A stretch of DNA of 32,320 nt from Candidatus Saccharibacteria bacterium UBA3829 (GCA_002393165.1 DGIF01000023.1:3114-35433), one strand, 5' to 3'. Shown: positions 15,968 through 22,716, numbered from the stretch's first letter. Numbers and translations: made by a program. The notes: generated by a model not told the origin, from the sequence alone.

Positions 15968-15992
15968 ATACCTCGCCCGAGGGGCGAGGTAT
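15968..15992 (-). terminator. terminator of the reverse 262-aa gene
   Basis: An 11-bp perfect stem ATACCTCGCCC (15968-15978) / GGGCGAGGTAT (15982-15992) with a 3-nt loop. On the minus strand it is followed by the T-rich TCTTGTTTATG. Confidence 0.8.
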
Positions 15993-16014
15993 TGGGGGTG
16001 TGGAGGTGGATATG

Positions 16015-16803
16015 CTACTTGCTGACCATGGCCGCTGCCAGGATCTGGCAGATGCCGCATGGCTGCCACAGGCCGTCGAGCTTATCCCACAGGCCATCGA
16101 TGGTACTGATGTCATCGTAGTTGCGCACGTTACCGGTCTTGCAGGTCTCCTCGAGCTCGTCGTCGAGCTTTTTGGCGGCGGCGATGACCGCTTCGATACT
16201 TATCGGCGTCGGGCAGAGCGTTCTCATGAGGGTTTCAGCGGCGTAGGTGCTCACCTTCGTTCCCGCCGTCTTTTCGCTGAGGATATCGCGCAGGAACGAC
16301 ACGTCGCAGCTTTGGTAGCTGCCGGTAAATCCGAGCTCACTGAGGATGTAGTTTACGCTGGGGCCCTCATTTTGCTCGAGCGCGAGGTCGAGGACCGCAA
16401 TTGCCATCGCGGTGAAGATGACCCCGTCGTAGAAGCCCAGGTTGTCGTCAAGAAGACGATTCCGTAGGTCTTCGGCGGTCTCCCCGGGAATGACCTGGAC
16501 GTCATCGTAATACCGATGAAATACGGCGGAGATGGCCTCCGCAGTAATGATGCTGGGGATGAGTCTCTGGAGGGTGGCTCGCAGAATGTCTGTCCCGACT
16601 TGGCGCGTCACTCGCGTGCCCGCGTAGACTAAAGCTCCGAAGAGCTTACTGTAGTCGGCGGGTGCAGCGGTGGTGGCCTCCTCGATGACAGCTCGCATTT
16701 CGGTGGGGGCGAGATTGTCGATGCGGTCTTTGGTGGTAGTGGGGTTTTCGAAGTGACGCAACAGCCGGTTAGTCCGGAGTCTGTCGGGTTGCGGCATGTC
16801 CAT
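16015..16803 (-). CDS. soluble protein of unknown function
   Basis: 262 residues, no recognised family. No signal peptide or clear membrane span. It is mostly helical-looking, with many Asp/Glu, Ala and Thr, and ends in WQPCGICQILAAAMVSK, a C-terminal CxxC. ATG 16803 has AGGAGG 7 nt upstream. A near-perfect promoter (16875-16903) and a terminator (15968-15992) make it a single-gene unit. Its codons are dominated by C-ending choices (GCC, ACC, ATC, GAC, CTC), in clear contrast to the GCG/GTG/TTG/ATT style of ftsX, pheT or leuS. This could reflect horizontal acquisition or selection for high expression; rpoB and the bL32 gene shift partly the same way. Confidence 0.7.
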   Translation of the reverse strand: MDMPQPDRLRTNRLLRHFENPTTTKDRIDNLAPTEMRAVIEEATTAAPADYSKLFGALVYAGTRVTRQVGTDILRATLQRLIPSIITAEAISAVFHRYYDDVQVIPGETAEDLRNRLLDDNLGFYDGVIFTAMAIAVLDLALEQNEGPSVNYILSELGFTGSYQSCDVSFLRDILSEKTAGTKVSTYAAETLMRTLCPTPISIEAVIAAAKKLDDELEETCKTGNVRNYDDISTIDGLWDKLDGLWQPCGICQILAAAMVSK

Positions 16804-16874
16804 ATGGACACCTCCTCTTTGAAATAAAATGGATCAAGGTTCATTGGCAGCTAAAAAAATTGGCCAATACTTTG

Positions 16875-16903
16875 ATTATACCACACATGCTTAAAAAAGT
16901 CAA
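16875..16903 (-). promoter_or_regulatory. consensus promoter of the 262-aa gene with conserved spacer
   Basis: On the minus strand TTGACT (16898-16903), 17-nt spacer beginning TTTTTAAGCATGTGTGG, then TATAAT (16875-16880). The spacer nearly matches those before the bL32 gene and rnc. It is divergent from the leuS promoter. Confidence 0.88.
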
Positions 16904-16929
16904 GAAGAGAGGGAAAGTCAGGCCTCTTA

Positions 16930-16968
16930 TCGACAAGCGAAGCGGAAAGTGGTATAATTCCAATATTA
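16930..16968 (+). promoter_or_regulatory. leuS promoter, predicted leaderless
   Basis: TCGACA (16930-16935), exactly 17 nt, TGG-TATAAT (hexamer 16953-16958); ATG 16968 follows after 9 nt. This excludes the upstream in-frame ATG at 16860, whose first 36 codons would cover both divergent promoters. Confidence 0.75.
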
Positions 16969-19421
16969 TGGATAGATATGAACCGTTGAAGATTGAGGCA
17001 AAATGGCAAAAAAGGTGGGAGGAGACCGAGGCTTTCCGGGCGACAGAGGAGTCCGATGTGCCGAAGATGATGCTGGCCGAGATGTTTCCGTACCCTTCAG
17101 GGGCGGGGCTTCACGTGGGACATGTCAGAAACTTTACGATTGTGGATGTTTTAGCTCGTTTTTATCGGCAACAGGGTGTGAATGTGATGCGGCCATTCGG
17201 ATACGATACGTTTGGGTTGCCGGCAGAGAATTATGCCATTAAAACTGGGCAGGCGCCGCAAGAGGTAACGAAGGTTAACATTGCAAACTTCAGAAAGCAA
17301 GCAAAGCGGCTTGGCTACGCGATTGACTGGTCGCGCGAAATAAATACGTCGGATCCGGAATACTATCGATGGACGCAATGGTGCTTTTTGCAACTTTACA
17401 AGAAGGGCTTAGCCTACCAAAAAGAATCTTACCAGTGGTGGTGCCCAGTAGACCAGACGGTGCTAGCGAATGAACAGGTGGAGAATGGCTGCTGCTGGCG
17501 GTGTGGCCATGAGGTTGAAAAGAAAAAGATGAAACAGTGGTTCTTCAAGATTACGGAGTACGCGGACGAATTGTTGGCTGAGATTGACGGGCTAGACTGG
17601 CCGGAGAAAATTAAAACGATGCAAAGAAACTGGATCGGACGGTCGGTTGGAGCGGAGATTGAATTCCCGTTAGCTCGCGAATATGCCTCATCTCGGGGCA
17701 TCCGCGACGACGGGAGCGGGAGAAGCGAGGAGCCCCGTGACGACGGGCGCGACGAAGCGTCCCGAGATGGGGTGTATTCGCGAGCAATCACGGTATTCAC
17801 TACCCGTCCAGATACAATCCTGGGCGCGACGTTTTTGGTGGTGGCGCCAGAGTACGCGGGGCTTGAATTTATCGTGAGCGATGACGCCAGAGACGCGGTG
17901 ATGAAATATAAGGCAGAGGCTTTGAAAAAGTCTGAGATCGAAAGGCAGGAGAACAAGGAAAAAACTGGCGTATTTACCGGGGCTTACGCAATTAGCCCAG
18001 CGACGAAGGAAAAGATCCCGATTTATGTGGCGGATTACGTGCTTGCTGGTTATGGTACGGGGGCGATTATGGCGGTGCCGGCATATGATGATAGGGACCG
18101 GGAGTTTGCGGAGAAGTTTAATTTGCCGGTAGTGGAAGCAGAGCTGATTGATAGAGACCTTTATGGTATGCCGAAGGTGATGTATAAGATGCGCGATTGG
18201 CTGATTTCGAGGCAGCGATATTGGGGTTGTCCGATTCCGATTGCTTATGATGCGGAAGGCGAGCCGCACCCGATTCCAGAGGACCAGTTGCCGGTGATGA
18301 TTCCGGAGGTGAAGGATTACCAGCCGGATTCAACGGGGCGTTCGGCGCTGGCGAAGGCGAAAGATTGGCTGAAGGTCGAAGTGTTTAATGAGAAGACTGG
18401 TAAAATGGAAACGATGACTCGGGAAACTGATACGCTTGACGGCTATGCCTGTTCATCGTGGTACCTTTGGCGATACGCTTCGCCACATGACGAGAAAGCG
18501 GCCTGGGATCCAGAGGCAATCAAATATTGGGAACCGGTGGACTTTTATTGTGGTGGCGATCATGCGGTGGCGCACCTGCTTTACGTGAGATTTTGGTGTA
18601 AATTCTTTGCGGACCTCGGATATCTGCCGTTCAGAGAGCCAGTGAAGAAGTTGCTATATAATGGCTACATCAATGCGCCGGATGGCAAGAAGATGAGTAA
18701 GTCAAAGGGCAATGTGATCGATCCGCTAGACGTGATTGATGATGGATACGGGGCGGACACTCTGCGGACCTACGAGATGTTTATCGGGCCATATGATATG
18801 GACGCGGCGTGGGATCCACGGAGCGTGGGTGGCGTTTATCGGTTTTTGAATAGGTGTTATAATCTGTGTTTTGACAGCAGTTTTTCTTCACTCGAGAGCG
18901 TTCGCGACAACGGGAGCGAGATAGCGAGCGAGCCCCGTAACGACGGGCGCGAGCGAAGCGGCTCGAGAGGGGAGAAAAATGCTGTCGTACGCAATAAGAC
19001 CATCAAGAAGGTGACGACGGACATACATCGGTGCAACTTCAACACGGCGGTGGCGGCGCTGATGGAATACGTGAACGAATTATATAAGGTTGGCGCGACA
19101 GAGGAAGACTTGGCAGTGCTGGCGAAACTTTTGAAGCCGTTTGCACCACATCTCGCGTCGGAGATGCTGGAGAAACTTGGCGCCGATGATGAGTGGCCGA
19201 AATGGGACGAGAAATATCTTGTGCAGGATGTGGTGGAAGTAGTGGTTCAGGTAAACGGAAAACTACGCGCGAAGTTGAACGTACCGGCGGATGAAGCGAC
19301 AGACGATGAAAAAGTGAAAGAATTAGCTTTGGCTGATGAGCGGGTGCAAAAATACACCGAGAGCGGGGTGAAAAAAGCGATTTTCGTGCCGAAGGCGAAA
19401 CTTTTGAATTTGGTGGTGTAG
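16968..19421 (+). CDS. leuS: leucyl-tRNA synthetase with two repeat-derived insertions
   Basis: Class I enzyme charging tRNA-Leu. From ATG 16968 it has 817 residues. HVGH is at 49-52, a zinc ribbon at about 158-180 (CPVDQ...CCWRCG), the CP1 editing domain starts with TTRPDTILGA and contains YGTGAIMAVPAYDDRD with the editing aspartate retained, and KMSKS is at 575-579. The anticodon-binding and C-terminal domains are present (VVVQVNGKLRAKL). Three features are odd. About residues 240-268 and 642-667 are encoded by two copies of a palindromic DNA repeat. Between the editing domain and MRDWLISRQRYWG only ~14 residues remain where E. coli LeuRS has ~60. The chain therefore keeps near-normal length while losing and gaining segments. 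The upstream start at 16860 is rejected because of promoter placement. Confidence 0.96.
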   Translation: MDRYEPLKIEAKWQKRWEETEAFRATEESDVPKMMLAEMFPYPSGAGLHVGHVRNFTIVDVLARFYRQQGVNVMRPFGYDTFGLPAENYAIKTGQAPQEVTKVNIANFRKQAKRLGYAIDWSREINTSDPEYYRWTQWCFLQLYKKGLAYQKESYQWWCPVDQTVLANEQVENGCCWRCGHEVEKKKMKQWFFKITEYADELLAEIDGLDWPEKIKTMQRNWIGRSVGAEIEFPLAREYASSRGIRDDGSGRSEEPRDDGRDEASRDGVYSRAITVFTTRPDTILGATFLVVAPEYAGLEFIVSDDARDAVMKYKAEALKKSEIERQENKEKTGVFTGAYAISPATKEKIPIYVADYVLAGYGTGAIMAVPAYDDRDREFAEKFNLPVVEAELIDRDLYGMPKVMYKMRDWLISRQRYWGCPIPIAYDAEGEPHPIPEDQLPVMIPEVKDYQPDSTGRSALAKAKDWLKVEVFNEKTGKMETMTRETDTLDGYACSSWYLWRYASPHDEKAAWDPEAIKYWEPVDFYCGGDHAVAHLLYVRFWCKFFADLGYLPFREPVKKLLYNGYINAPDGKKMSKSKGNVIDPLDVIDDGYGADTLRTYEMFIGPYDMDAAWDPRSVGGVYRFLNRCYNLCFDSSFSSLESVRDNGSEIASEPRNDGRERSGSRGEKNAVVRNKTIKKVTTDIHRCNFNTAVAALMEYVNELYKVGATEEDLAVLAKLLKPFAPHLASEMLEKLGADDEWPKWDEKYLVQDVVEVVVQVNGKLRAKLNVPADEATDDEKVKELALADERVQKYTESGVKKAIFVPKAKLLNLVV
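17686..17772. repeat. palindromic element inside leuS, copy 1
   Basis: The outer arms CATCTCGGG (17689-17697) and CCCGAGATG (17761-17769) pair perfectly and extend to 12 bp with one wobble. Inside is CCCGT-GACG-ACGGG, a hairpin. It matches copy 2 over about 55 bp, including GAGCCCCGT and ACGACGGGCGCGA. It is read in frame as RDDGSGRSEEPRDDGRDE at the junction before the editing domain. Confidence 0.88.
18891..18967. repeat. palindromic element inside leuS, copy 2
   Basis: CTCGAG at both ends (18891-18896, 18962-18967), then CGTTCGCG (18899-18906) pairing with CGCGAGCG (18948-18955), and an inner CCCGT-AACG-ACGGG hairpin. It is read in the same phase as copy 1 (RDNGSEIASEPRNDGRE), between helices of the anticodon-binding domain. 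Confidence 0.88.
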
Positions 19422-19461
19422 GCTGTGACGTGGCGATGTAAGATGTTGGCGAGATGGCAAG

Positions 19462-20025
19462 ATGCGTAACCATTTGCTGTCGCAGCATTTCCTGAGGAGT
19501 CCACGGCTAGCGTTGATTTTGATTGGTCACTCGAACTTGAAAAAACGGGACCTGGTGGTGGAAATTGGTGCTGGCTCCGGGGTAATTACGTCTGCATTGG
19601 CGCATCGGGTGAGAGAGGTGATTGCGGTGGAGCCAGATGCGGCGACGGCGGCGAAGTTGAGAGAAAACCTAGAGAAACGCGGAATTGTGAATGTGAAAGT
19701 GGTGGAACAGGATTTTTTGGAGATGGAGCTACCGCACGAGCCTTATAAGGTCTTTTCGAATCCGCCATTTCATTTGAGCTCGGCAATCGTGCATAAGTTG
19801 GTTGAAGCGGAAAATCCGCCAGAGGCGTTTTATCTGATTTTACAGAAACAGTTTGCTCTGAAACTTCTAAATACCGATCGACATTATACGTCGCAATTGG
19901 GGCTAAAATTAATTCAAAAGTATCAGACGAAGATTCGCTTGCCATTGAAATCGACGGATTTCACGCCGCCGCCAGCGGTATCGTGTGTATTGTTTGAAGC
20001 TAAAAAGATTGCAGATCAATCTTGA
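19462..20025 (+). CDS. rRNA adenine dimethyltransferase (KsgA/Erm family), lacking the C-terminal domain
   Basis: 187 residues with the SAM-dependent Rossmann fold: EIGAGSG (34-40), the ribose-binding acid in AVEPD (Glu57), QDFLEM, and the catalytic NPPF (100-103, the NxPF/Y motif of N6-adenine dimethylases). An LSQHFLRSP opening is typical. RsmA/KsgA and Erm proteins are usually ~245-275 residues with a helical C-terminal domain; here the chain ends right after the PPPAVSCVLFE strand, so that domain is absent. The gene is probably the housekeeping 16S rRNA enzyme in reduced form, but an Erm-type 23S target cannot be excluded from sequence. It starts 40 nt after leuS with no clear promoter and overlaps the convergent TsaC-like gene by 26 bp. 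Confidence 0.85.
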   Translation: MRNHLLSQHFLRSPRLALILIGHSNLKKRDLVVEIGAGSGVITSALAHRVREVIAVEPDAATAAKLRENLEKRGIVNVKVVEQDFLEMELPHEPYKVFSNPPFHLSSAIVHKLVEAENPPEAFYLILQKQFALKLLNTDRHYTSQLGLKLIQKYQTKIRLPLKSTDFTPPPAVSCVLFEAKKIADQS

Positions 20026-20515
20026 GGTTGCCTTGGCGCAGGATTTTTGGCGCGGTGGGGTCGGTAAAATCCACGATGGTGGATGGCAAGTGGCCGGTGA
20101 ATGATTTTGGTGTGCCACCCTTGGGGTTGGCGGAGGTGAGTAGGACAGCTCCGCTTTTTGCTAAGAGATTTTCGAAAACGGGGTGGTCGGGAATGCGGAT
20201 GCCGATGGTGGCGTAGTGATCGTAGTAAAAATGCTGGAAATTCGGATTTTTGGGCAGAATGATGGTGAGTTCGCCTGGCATGAAGCGGTCGATTAGAGCT
20301 TGTGCGGCGGTTGGCACGATGGCATATTTAGAAATGGCGGATTTTGATTCGGGGACGAGCGTGAAAATCTTGTCGGAATCAAAATCCCGATCTTTGATGC
20401 GCATGAGCTCGCGGATGCCACGTTTGGAGTCTAGAGCCACGGCGTAGCCTTCGACGGTTTCGGTGGGCAGGGTGGCGACCTCGCCGGACAGGAGTTTTTC
20501 GATTTGACTTTCCAT
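20000..20515 (-). CDS. YrdC/Sua5-family threonylcarbamoyl-AMP synthase
   Basis: 171 residues covering one YrdC domain (TsaC length, no Sua5 C-terminal domain). Recognisable motifs in order: LPTETVEGYAVAL, KDRDFDSDKIFTLV, PGELTIILPK, TIGIRIPDHP, and LLTSANPKGGTP. By family knowledge it makes threonylcarbamoyl-AMP from Thr, bicarbonate and ATP for the t6A37 modification of ANN-decoding tRNAs. The usual LPTETVYGL is here LPTETVEGY, a modest deviation. The start ATG 20515 is 7 nt from an extended -10 on the minus strand, hence leaderless. The 3' end overlaps the convergent methylase gene. Confidence 0.88.
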   Translation of the reverse strand: MESQIEKLLSGEVATLPTETVEGYAVALDSKRGIRELMRIKDRDFDSDKIFTLVPESKSAISKYAIVPTAAQALIDRFMPGELTIILPKNPNFQHFYYDHYATIGIRIPDHPVFENLLAKSGAVLLTSANPKGGTPKSFTGHLPSTIVDFTDPTAPKILRQGNLKIDLQSF

Positions 20516-20538
20516 GACTATTATTATATCATATTTGT
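20516..20538. promoter_or_regulatory. compact divergent leaderless promoters
   Basis: Only 23 bp separate two divergent start codons. Minus strand: TGA-TATAAT (hexamer 20523-20528), 7 nt to ATG 20515. Plus strand: overlapping TATTAT (20522-20527) or TATCAT (20527-20532), the latter 6 nt before ATG 20539. The -35 regions must lie inside the opposite coding sequences. Confidence 0.55.
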
Positions 20539-21042
20539 ATGGAAATGATAGTCGTGTTGCATAATATCCGGTCGTGCTATAATGTGGGCGCTATTTTGCG
20601 AACTTGCGAAGGATTCGGCGTCAAAAGGGCGATATTGTCCGGATATACGCCGAGGATAAACGACAAGAATTTGTTGCCGCATTTAAGGGAAAAGTTAAAT
20701 CACGAGATTCATAAAACGGCGCTGGGGGCGGAGGAAATGCTGGATGTTTATGCGTCTGATGATATAATTTCTGAGTTGCGCCGCCTGAAGGGAGAGGGCT
20801 GGCAGATTGTGGGGTTGGAGAATAATATTGAAGAAAAGCTGTACCAACTGGGGAGTAGTGAGCTAAAAGAGCGGCTTAGTGGCAAAGTGGCTCTGGTTTT
20901 GGGTGAGGAGGTGAATGGGATTGACGATGCGCTATATGATATAATTGACCTGTTTGTGGAGATTCCGATGCGAGGTAGGAAGGAATCGTTCAATGTTTCG
21001 GTGGCGGCGGGAATTGCGATGTATGGTATAATGGCGGTATGA
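20539..21042 (+). CDS. SPOUT-family RNA 2'-O-methyltransferase (TrmH/SpoU type)
   Basis: 167 residues with the three SpoU motifs: motif 1 NIRSCYNVGAILRT near the N-terminus, motif 2 LVLGEEVNGI, and motif 3 IPMRGRKESFNVSVAAGIAMY, which form the trefoil-knot SAM site. The short length without an N-terminal RNA-binding extension fits TrmH/TrmL-like tRNA methylases; the exact RNA position is not readable. The last codons carry the promoter of the next gene, and its TGA stop overlaps that gene's ATG (ATGA at 21039-21042). Confidence 0.9.
   Translation: MEMIVVLHNIRSCYNVGAILRTCEGFGVKRAILSGYTPRINDKNLLPHLREKLNHEIHKTALGAEEMLDVYASDDIISELRRLKGEGWQIVGLENNIEEKLYQLGSSELKERLSGKVALVLGEEVNGIDDALYDIIDLFVEIPMRGRKESFNVSVAAGIAMYGIMAV
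21027..21039 (+). promoter_or_regulatory. glutaredoxin-like gene promoter inside the upstream gene, leaderless
   Basis: Extended -10 TGG-TATAAT with the hexamer at 21027-21032, within the last codons of the SPOUT gene; ATG 21039 follows after 6 nt. Confidence 0.55.
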
Positions 21043-21242
21043 GTACGATAAAGGTTTACACAACGCCAACTTGCGCATATTGTCACGCGCTGATGAACTG
21101 GCTAGATGAAATGGGGGTAGAATACGAAGAAATGGATGCAACGAAAGAGCCAGACATTGCGGCGGTGCCGGTGACGGAGATTGACGGCGAGCGAATCGTG
21201 GGGTTTGATCGGCCGGCGATCAAGAGGGCGTTAGGACGCTAA
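21039..21242 (+). CDS. glutaredoxin / NrdH-like redox protein
   Basis: 67 residues with a thioredoxin-fold start (IKVYTTPTCAYC), redox-active CxxC (CAYC, residues 12-15), and the cis-proline region VPVTEIDGERIVGFD. It is at the short end of the glutaredoxin/NrdH range. Such proteins reduce disulfides, often of ribonucleotide reductase; the partner is unknown here. Its start overlaps the preceding stop by 4 nt, but a local -10 box gives it independent expression too. Confidence 0.88.
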   Translation: MSTIKVYTTPTCAYCHALMNWLDEMGVEYEEMDATKEPDIAAVPVTEIDGERIVGFDRPAIKRALGR

Positions 21243-21254
21243 TAGGGAGCACAC

Positions 21255-21283
21255 TTGACTTTTTTAAGCATATGTGCTATAGT
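21255..21283 (+). promoter_or_regulatory. promoter P1 of the bL32-like/nusB operon with conserved spacer
   Basis: TTGACT (21255-21260), 17-nt spacer TTTTTAAGCATATGTGC, TATAGT (21278-21283). The spacer is shared almost entirely with the promoters at 16875-16903 (minus) and 22680-22708. Confidence 0.85.
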
Positions 21284-21302
21284 TGTAAGATATATTTTGA
21301 TC

Positions 21303-21331
21303 TTGCGAAAAAAGCCAAATAGTGGTAGAAT
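21303..21331 (+). promoter_or_regulatory. promoter P2 of the bL32-like/nusB operon
   Basis: TTGCGA (21303-21308), 17-nt spacer, TAGAAT (21326-21331), 48 nt downstream of P1. It leaves a leader of about 28 nt containing AAGGAG before ATG 21366. Confidence 0.6.
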
Positions 21332-21365
21332 GGTTAAAACTATCTATTAAATTCAAGGAGCAAAA

Positions 21366-21536
21366 ATGCCTGAACCTAAAAAGCAAAGCAGCCCGAGAAA
21401 GACTGGTCTTCGTCGAAGCCACATTCGTCTTGAGCTCGCTCGTAGAGTGAATAAGACCTCTCCGGTGAAGGTCTTCGAAACCAAGAAGAAGACACCGAAC
21501 CTCAAAGTAAAAACCATTAAGAAAAAAGAATCATAA
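21366..21536 (+). CDS. rpmF: bL32-like ribosomal protein, short and without zinc cysteines
   Basis: 56 very basic residues beginning MPEPKKQSSPRKTGLRRSH, which fits the PKxKxSxxRxxxRRxH start of bL32 from the large ribosomal subunit. Usual bL32 continues with two CxxC-type pairs holding zinc; here there is no cysteine, and the rest is a Lys/Thr/Val-rich tail. ATG 21366 has AAGGAG upstream and nusB begins 1 nt after its stop, an arrangement sensible for a ribosome/rRNA-transcription operon. Codons are those of a highly expressed gene (CGT, CTT, ACC). The alternative is another small basic ribosome-associated protein; the N-terminus favours bL32. Confidence 0.72.
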   Translation: MPEPKKQSSPRKTGLRRSHIRLELARRVNKTSPVKVFETKKKTPNLKVKTIKKKES

Positions 21537-21537
21537 A

Positions 21538-22092
21538 ATGGCCAGTAATCGACATTTAGGTAGAGTAATTGTGTTACAAAGCTTGTATGAGTACGAGCTA
21601 AGGACACTTGCGAATGACCCGGAAGTCGATCTAGACATTATTGTTGCCAAAAACATCGAGCCATACGAGAAGACTCTGGGGGACACTGAGTTTGTGTACA
21701 ATCTCGCGCGTGGCGTGAAAGCGAATTTTGAGTCGCTTGACAAGGTGCTGCAACCGATGGCGCCGGAGTGGCCGATTAGTTCTATTTCGGCAATTGATCG
21801 TAATGTCCTCAGGATGGGCCTATATGAGCTATCGGAGTGTCGGGACAAGGTCCCGCCGAAGGTGGCGATTAACGAAGCGGTGGAGCTTGCGAAAGCGTTT
21901 GGGTCAGACAACTCGTCACGCTTTATTAATGGCGTGCTAGGTACGGCGTATAAGCAACTCGGCATCAGCGAAGAAGAAAAACATGGATCAGATGATAAGA
22001 AAGATTCCCAAGCCGAACCAGAGTCTAATGGCGCGGACGGGAATAATGAGACAGGGGCGGACAGCGGTCCAGAGTCCGCAGAGCACGAATAA
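21538..22092 (+). CDS. nusB: transcription antitermination protein NusB
   Basis: 184 residues. The all-helical NusB core occupies about 1-145: SNRHLGRVIVLQSLYEYE at the start, then ISAIDRNVLRMGLYEL, KVAINEAVELAKAFGS and RFINGVLGTAYKQL, all standard. NusB acts with NusE (S10) at boxA in rRNA leaders. The last ~40 residues are an acidic, Asn/Gly/Glu-rich disordered tail not normally present. That tail is encoded in the same DNA as the N-terminus of the Nudix gene, which begins in another frame 110 bp before the nusB stop. Confidence 0.93.
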   Translation: MASNRHLGRVIVLQSLYEYELRTLANDPEVDLDIIVAKNIEPYEKTLGDTEFVYNLARGVKANFESLDKVLQPMAPEWPISSISAIDRNVLRMGLYELSECRDKVPPKVAINEAVELAKAFGSDNSSRFINGVLGTAYKQLGISEEEKHGSDDKKDSQAEPESNGADGNNETGADSGPESAEHE

Positions 22093-22654
22093 TCTAGAGC
22101 CGACCGCAAGGCGGGCGTTTAAGGTGCCCGAAGCTTTGCCAGTGGAACAGCAAGTGAAGGAGTCGTCACTCCGGAAGCTTACCTCGGCGGTGTTTCGAAA
22201 GAAAATTGCGATTCAGGAAGTCGTGCGCGAGCCAACCTCTGGTGGGATTATTTTTCGGTTGACGGCCGACAAAAAAGACATTGAGGTGCTACTGATCCAA
22301 GATTCTAAAGGGCGGTGGACGATTCCGAAAGGCCATATTGAGCCGGGGGAAACGGCGAAAATGACGGCGCGACGTGAAATTGAAGAGGAAACTGGTTTGC
22401 GCAACTTTAATGTGTTGACGTGGCTGGGAAAAATTCATTTCAAGTACCGCCGTGCGGATAAATTGGTGCTAATGACGACACAGATTTATTTGGTGCAGGC
22501 GTTAGATGCGCGTGAAATGCTCGCTGGTGAAAAATGGATGCGGGGGATTCAGTGGTTTCCATTTGCGGAAGCATTGGACTTGATTGAATACGAGGATATT
22601 GAGAAGTTGATGCTGATTGCGAAGAAGAAGATTCGGGCGGGGGAGATTCAGTAG
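21983..22654 (+). CDS. Nudix hydrolase
   Basis: 223 residues from ATG 21983. The Nudix box is complete: GX5EX7REUXEEXGU at residues 117-139 (GHIEPGETAKMTARREIEEE then TGL). The domain covers about 84-220. These enzymes hydrolyse nucleoside diphosphates linked to another moiety (Ap4A, NDP-sugars, oxidised nucleotides); the substrate is not readable. The first ~80 residues are not part of the domain. The overlap with nusB is long (110 bp); in-frame GTG codons at 22124 and 22142 would remove it and leave a domain-sized protein, so the start is uncertain. It is likely in the bL32-nusB operon. Confidence 0.85.
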   Translation: MDQMIRKIPKPNQSLMARTGIMRQGRTAVQSPQSTNNLEPTARRAFKVPEALPVEQQVKESSLRKLTSAVFRKKIAIQEVVREPTSGGIIFRLTADKKDIEVLLIQDSKGRWTIPKGHIEPGETAKMTARREIEEETGLRNFNVLTWLGKIHFKYRRADKLVLMTTQIYLVQALDAREMLAGEKWMRGIQWFPFAEALDLIEYEDIEKLMLIAKKKIRAGEIQ

Positions 22655-22679
22655 AAACGGGGGTGGGAGTTGATCGGCA

Positions 22680-22708
22680 TTGACTTTTTAAGGCAAATGT
22701 GATATAAT
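22680..22708 (+). promoter_or_regulatory. rnc promoter with conserved spacer
   Basis: TTGACT (22680-22685), 17-nt spacer TTTTAAGGCAAATGTGA, TATAAT (22703-22708). It shares most spacer bases with the promoters at 21255 and 16903 (minus). ATG 22717 is 8 nt downstream; ATG 22729 would have GGAGG 5 nt upstream. Confidence 0.88.
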
Positions 22709-22716
22709 AAGAAGAT

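Noticed and set aside
16860..16967. 36-codon upstream extension of leuS
   Set aside because: It covers the leuS -35/-10 and the divergent promoter's -10, and homologues start near MDRYEPLKIE; the ATG at 16968 fits.
21248..21278. Inverted repeat AGCACA...TGTGCT flanking the bL32 P1 promoter as an operator
   Set aside because: The upstream half is not present at the two sister promoters; it is probably chance together with the conserved spacer.
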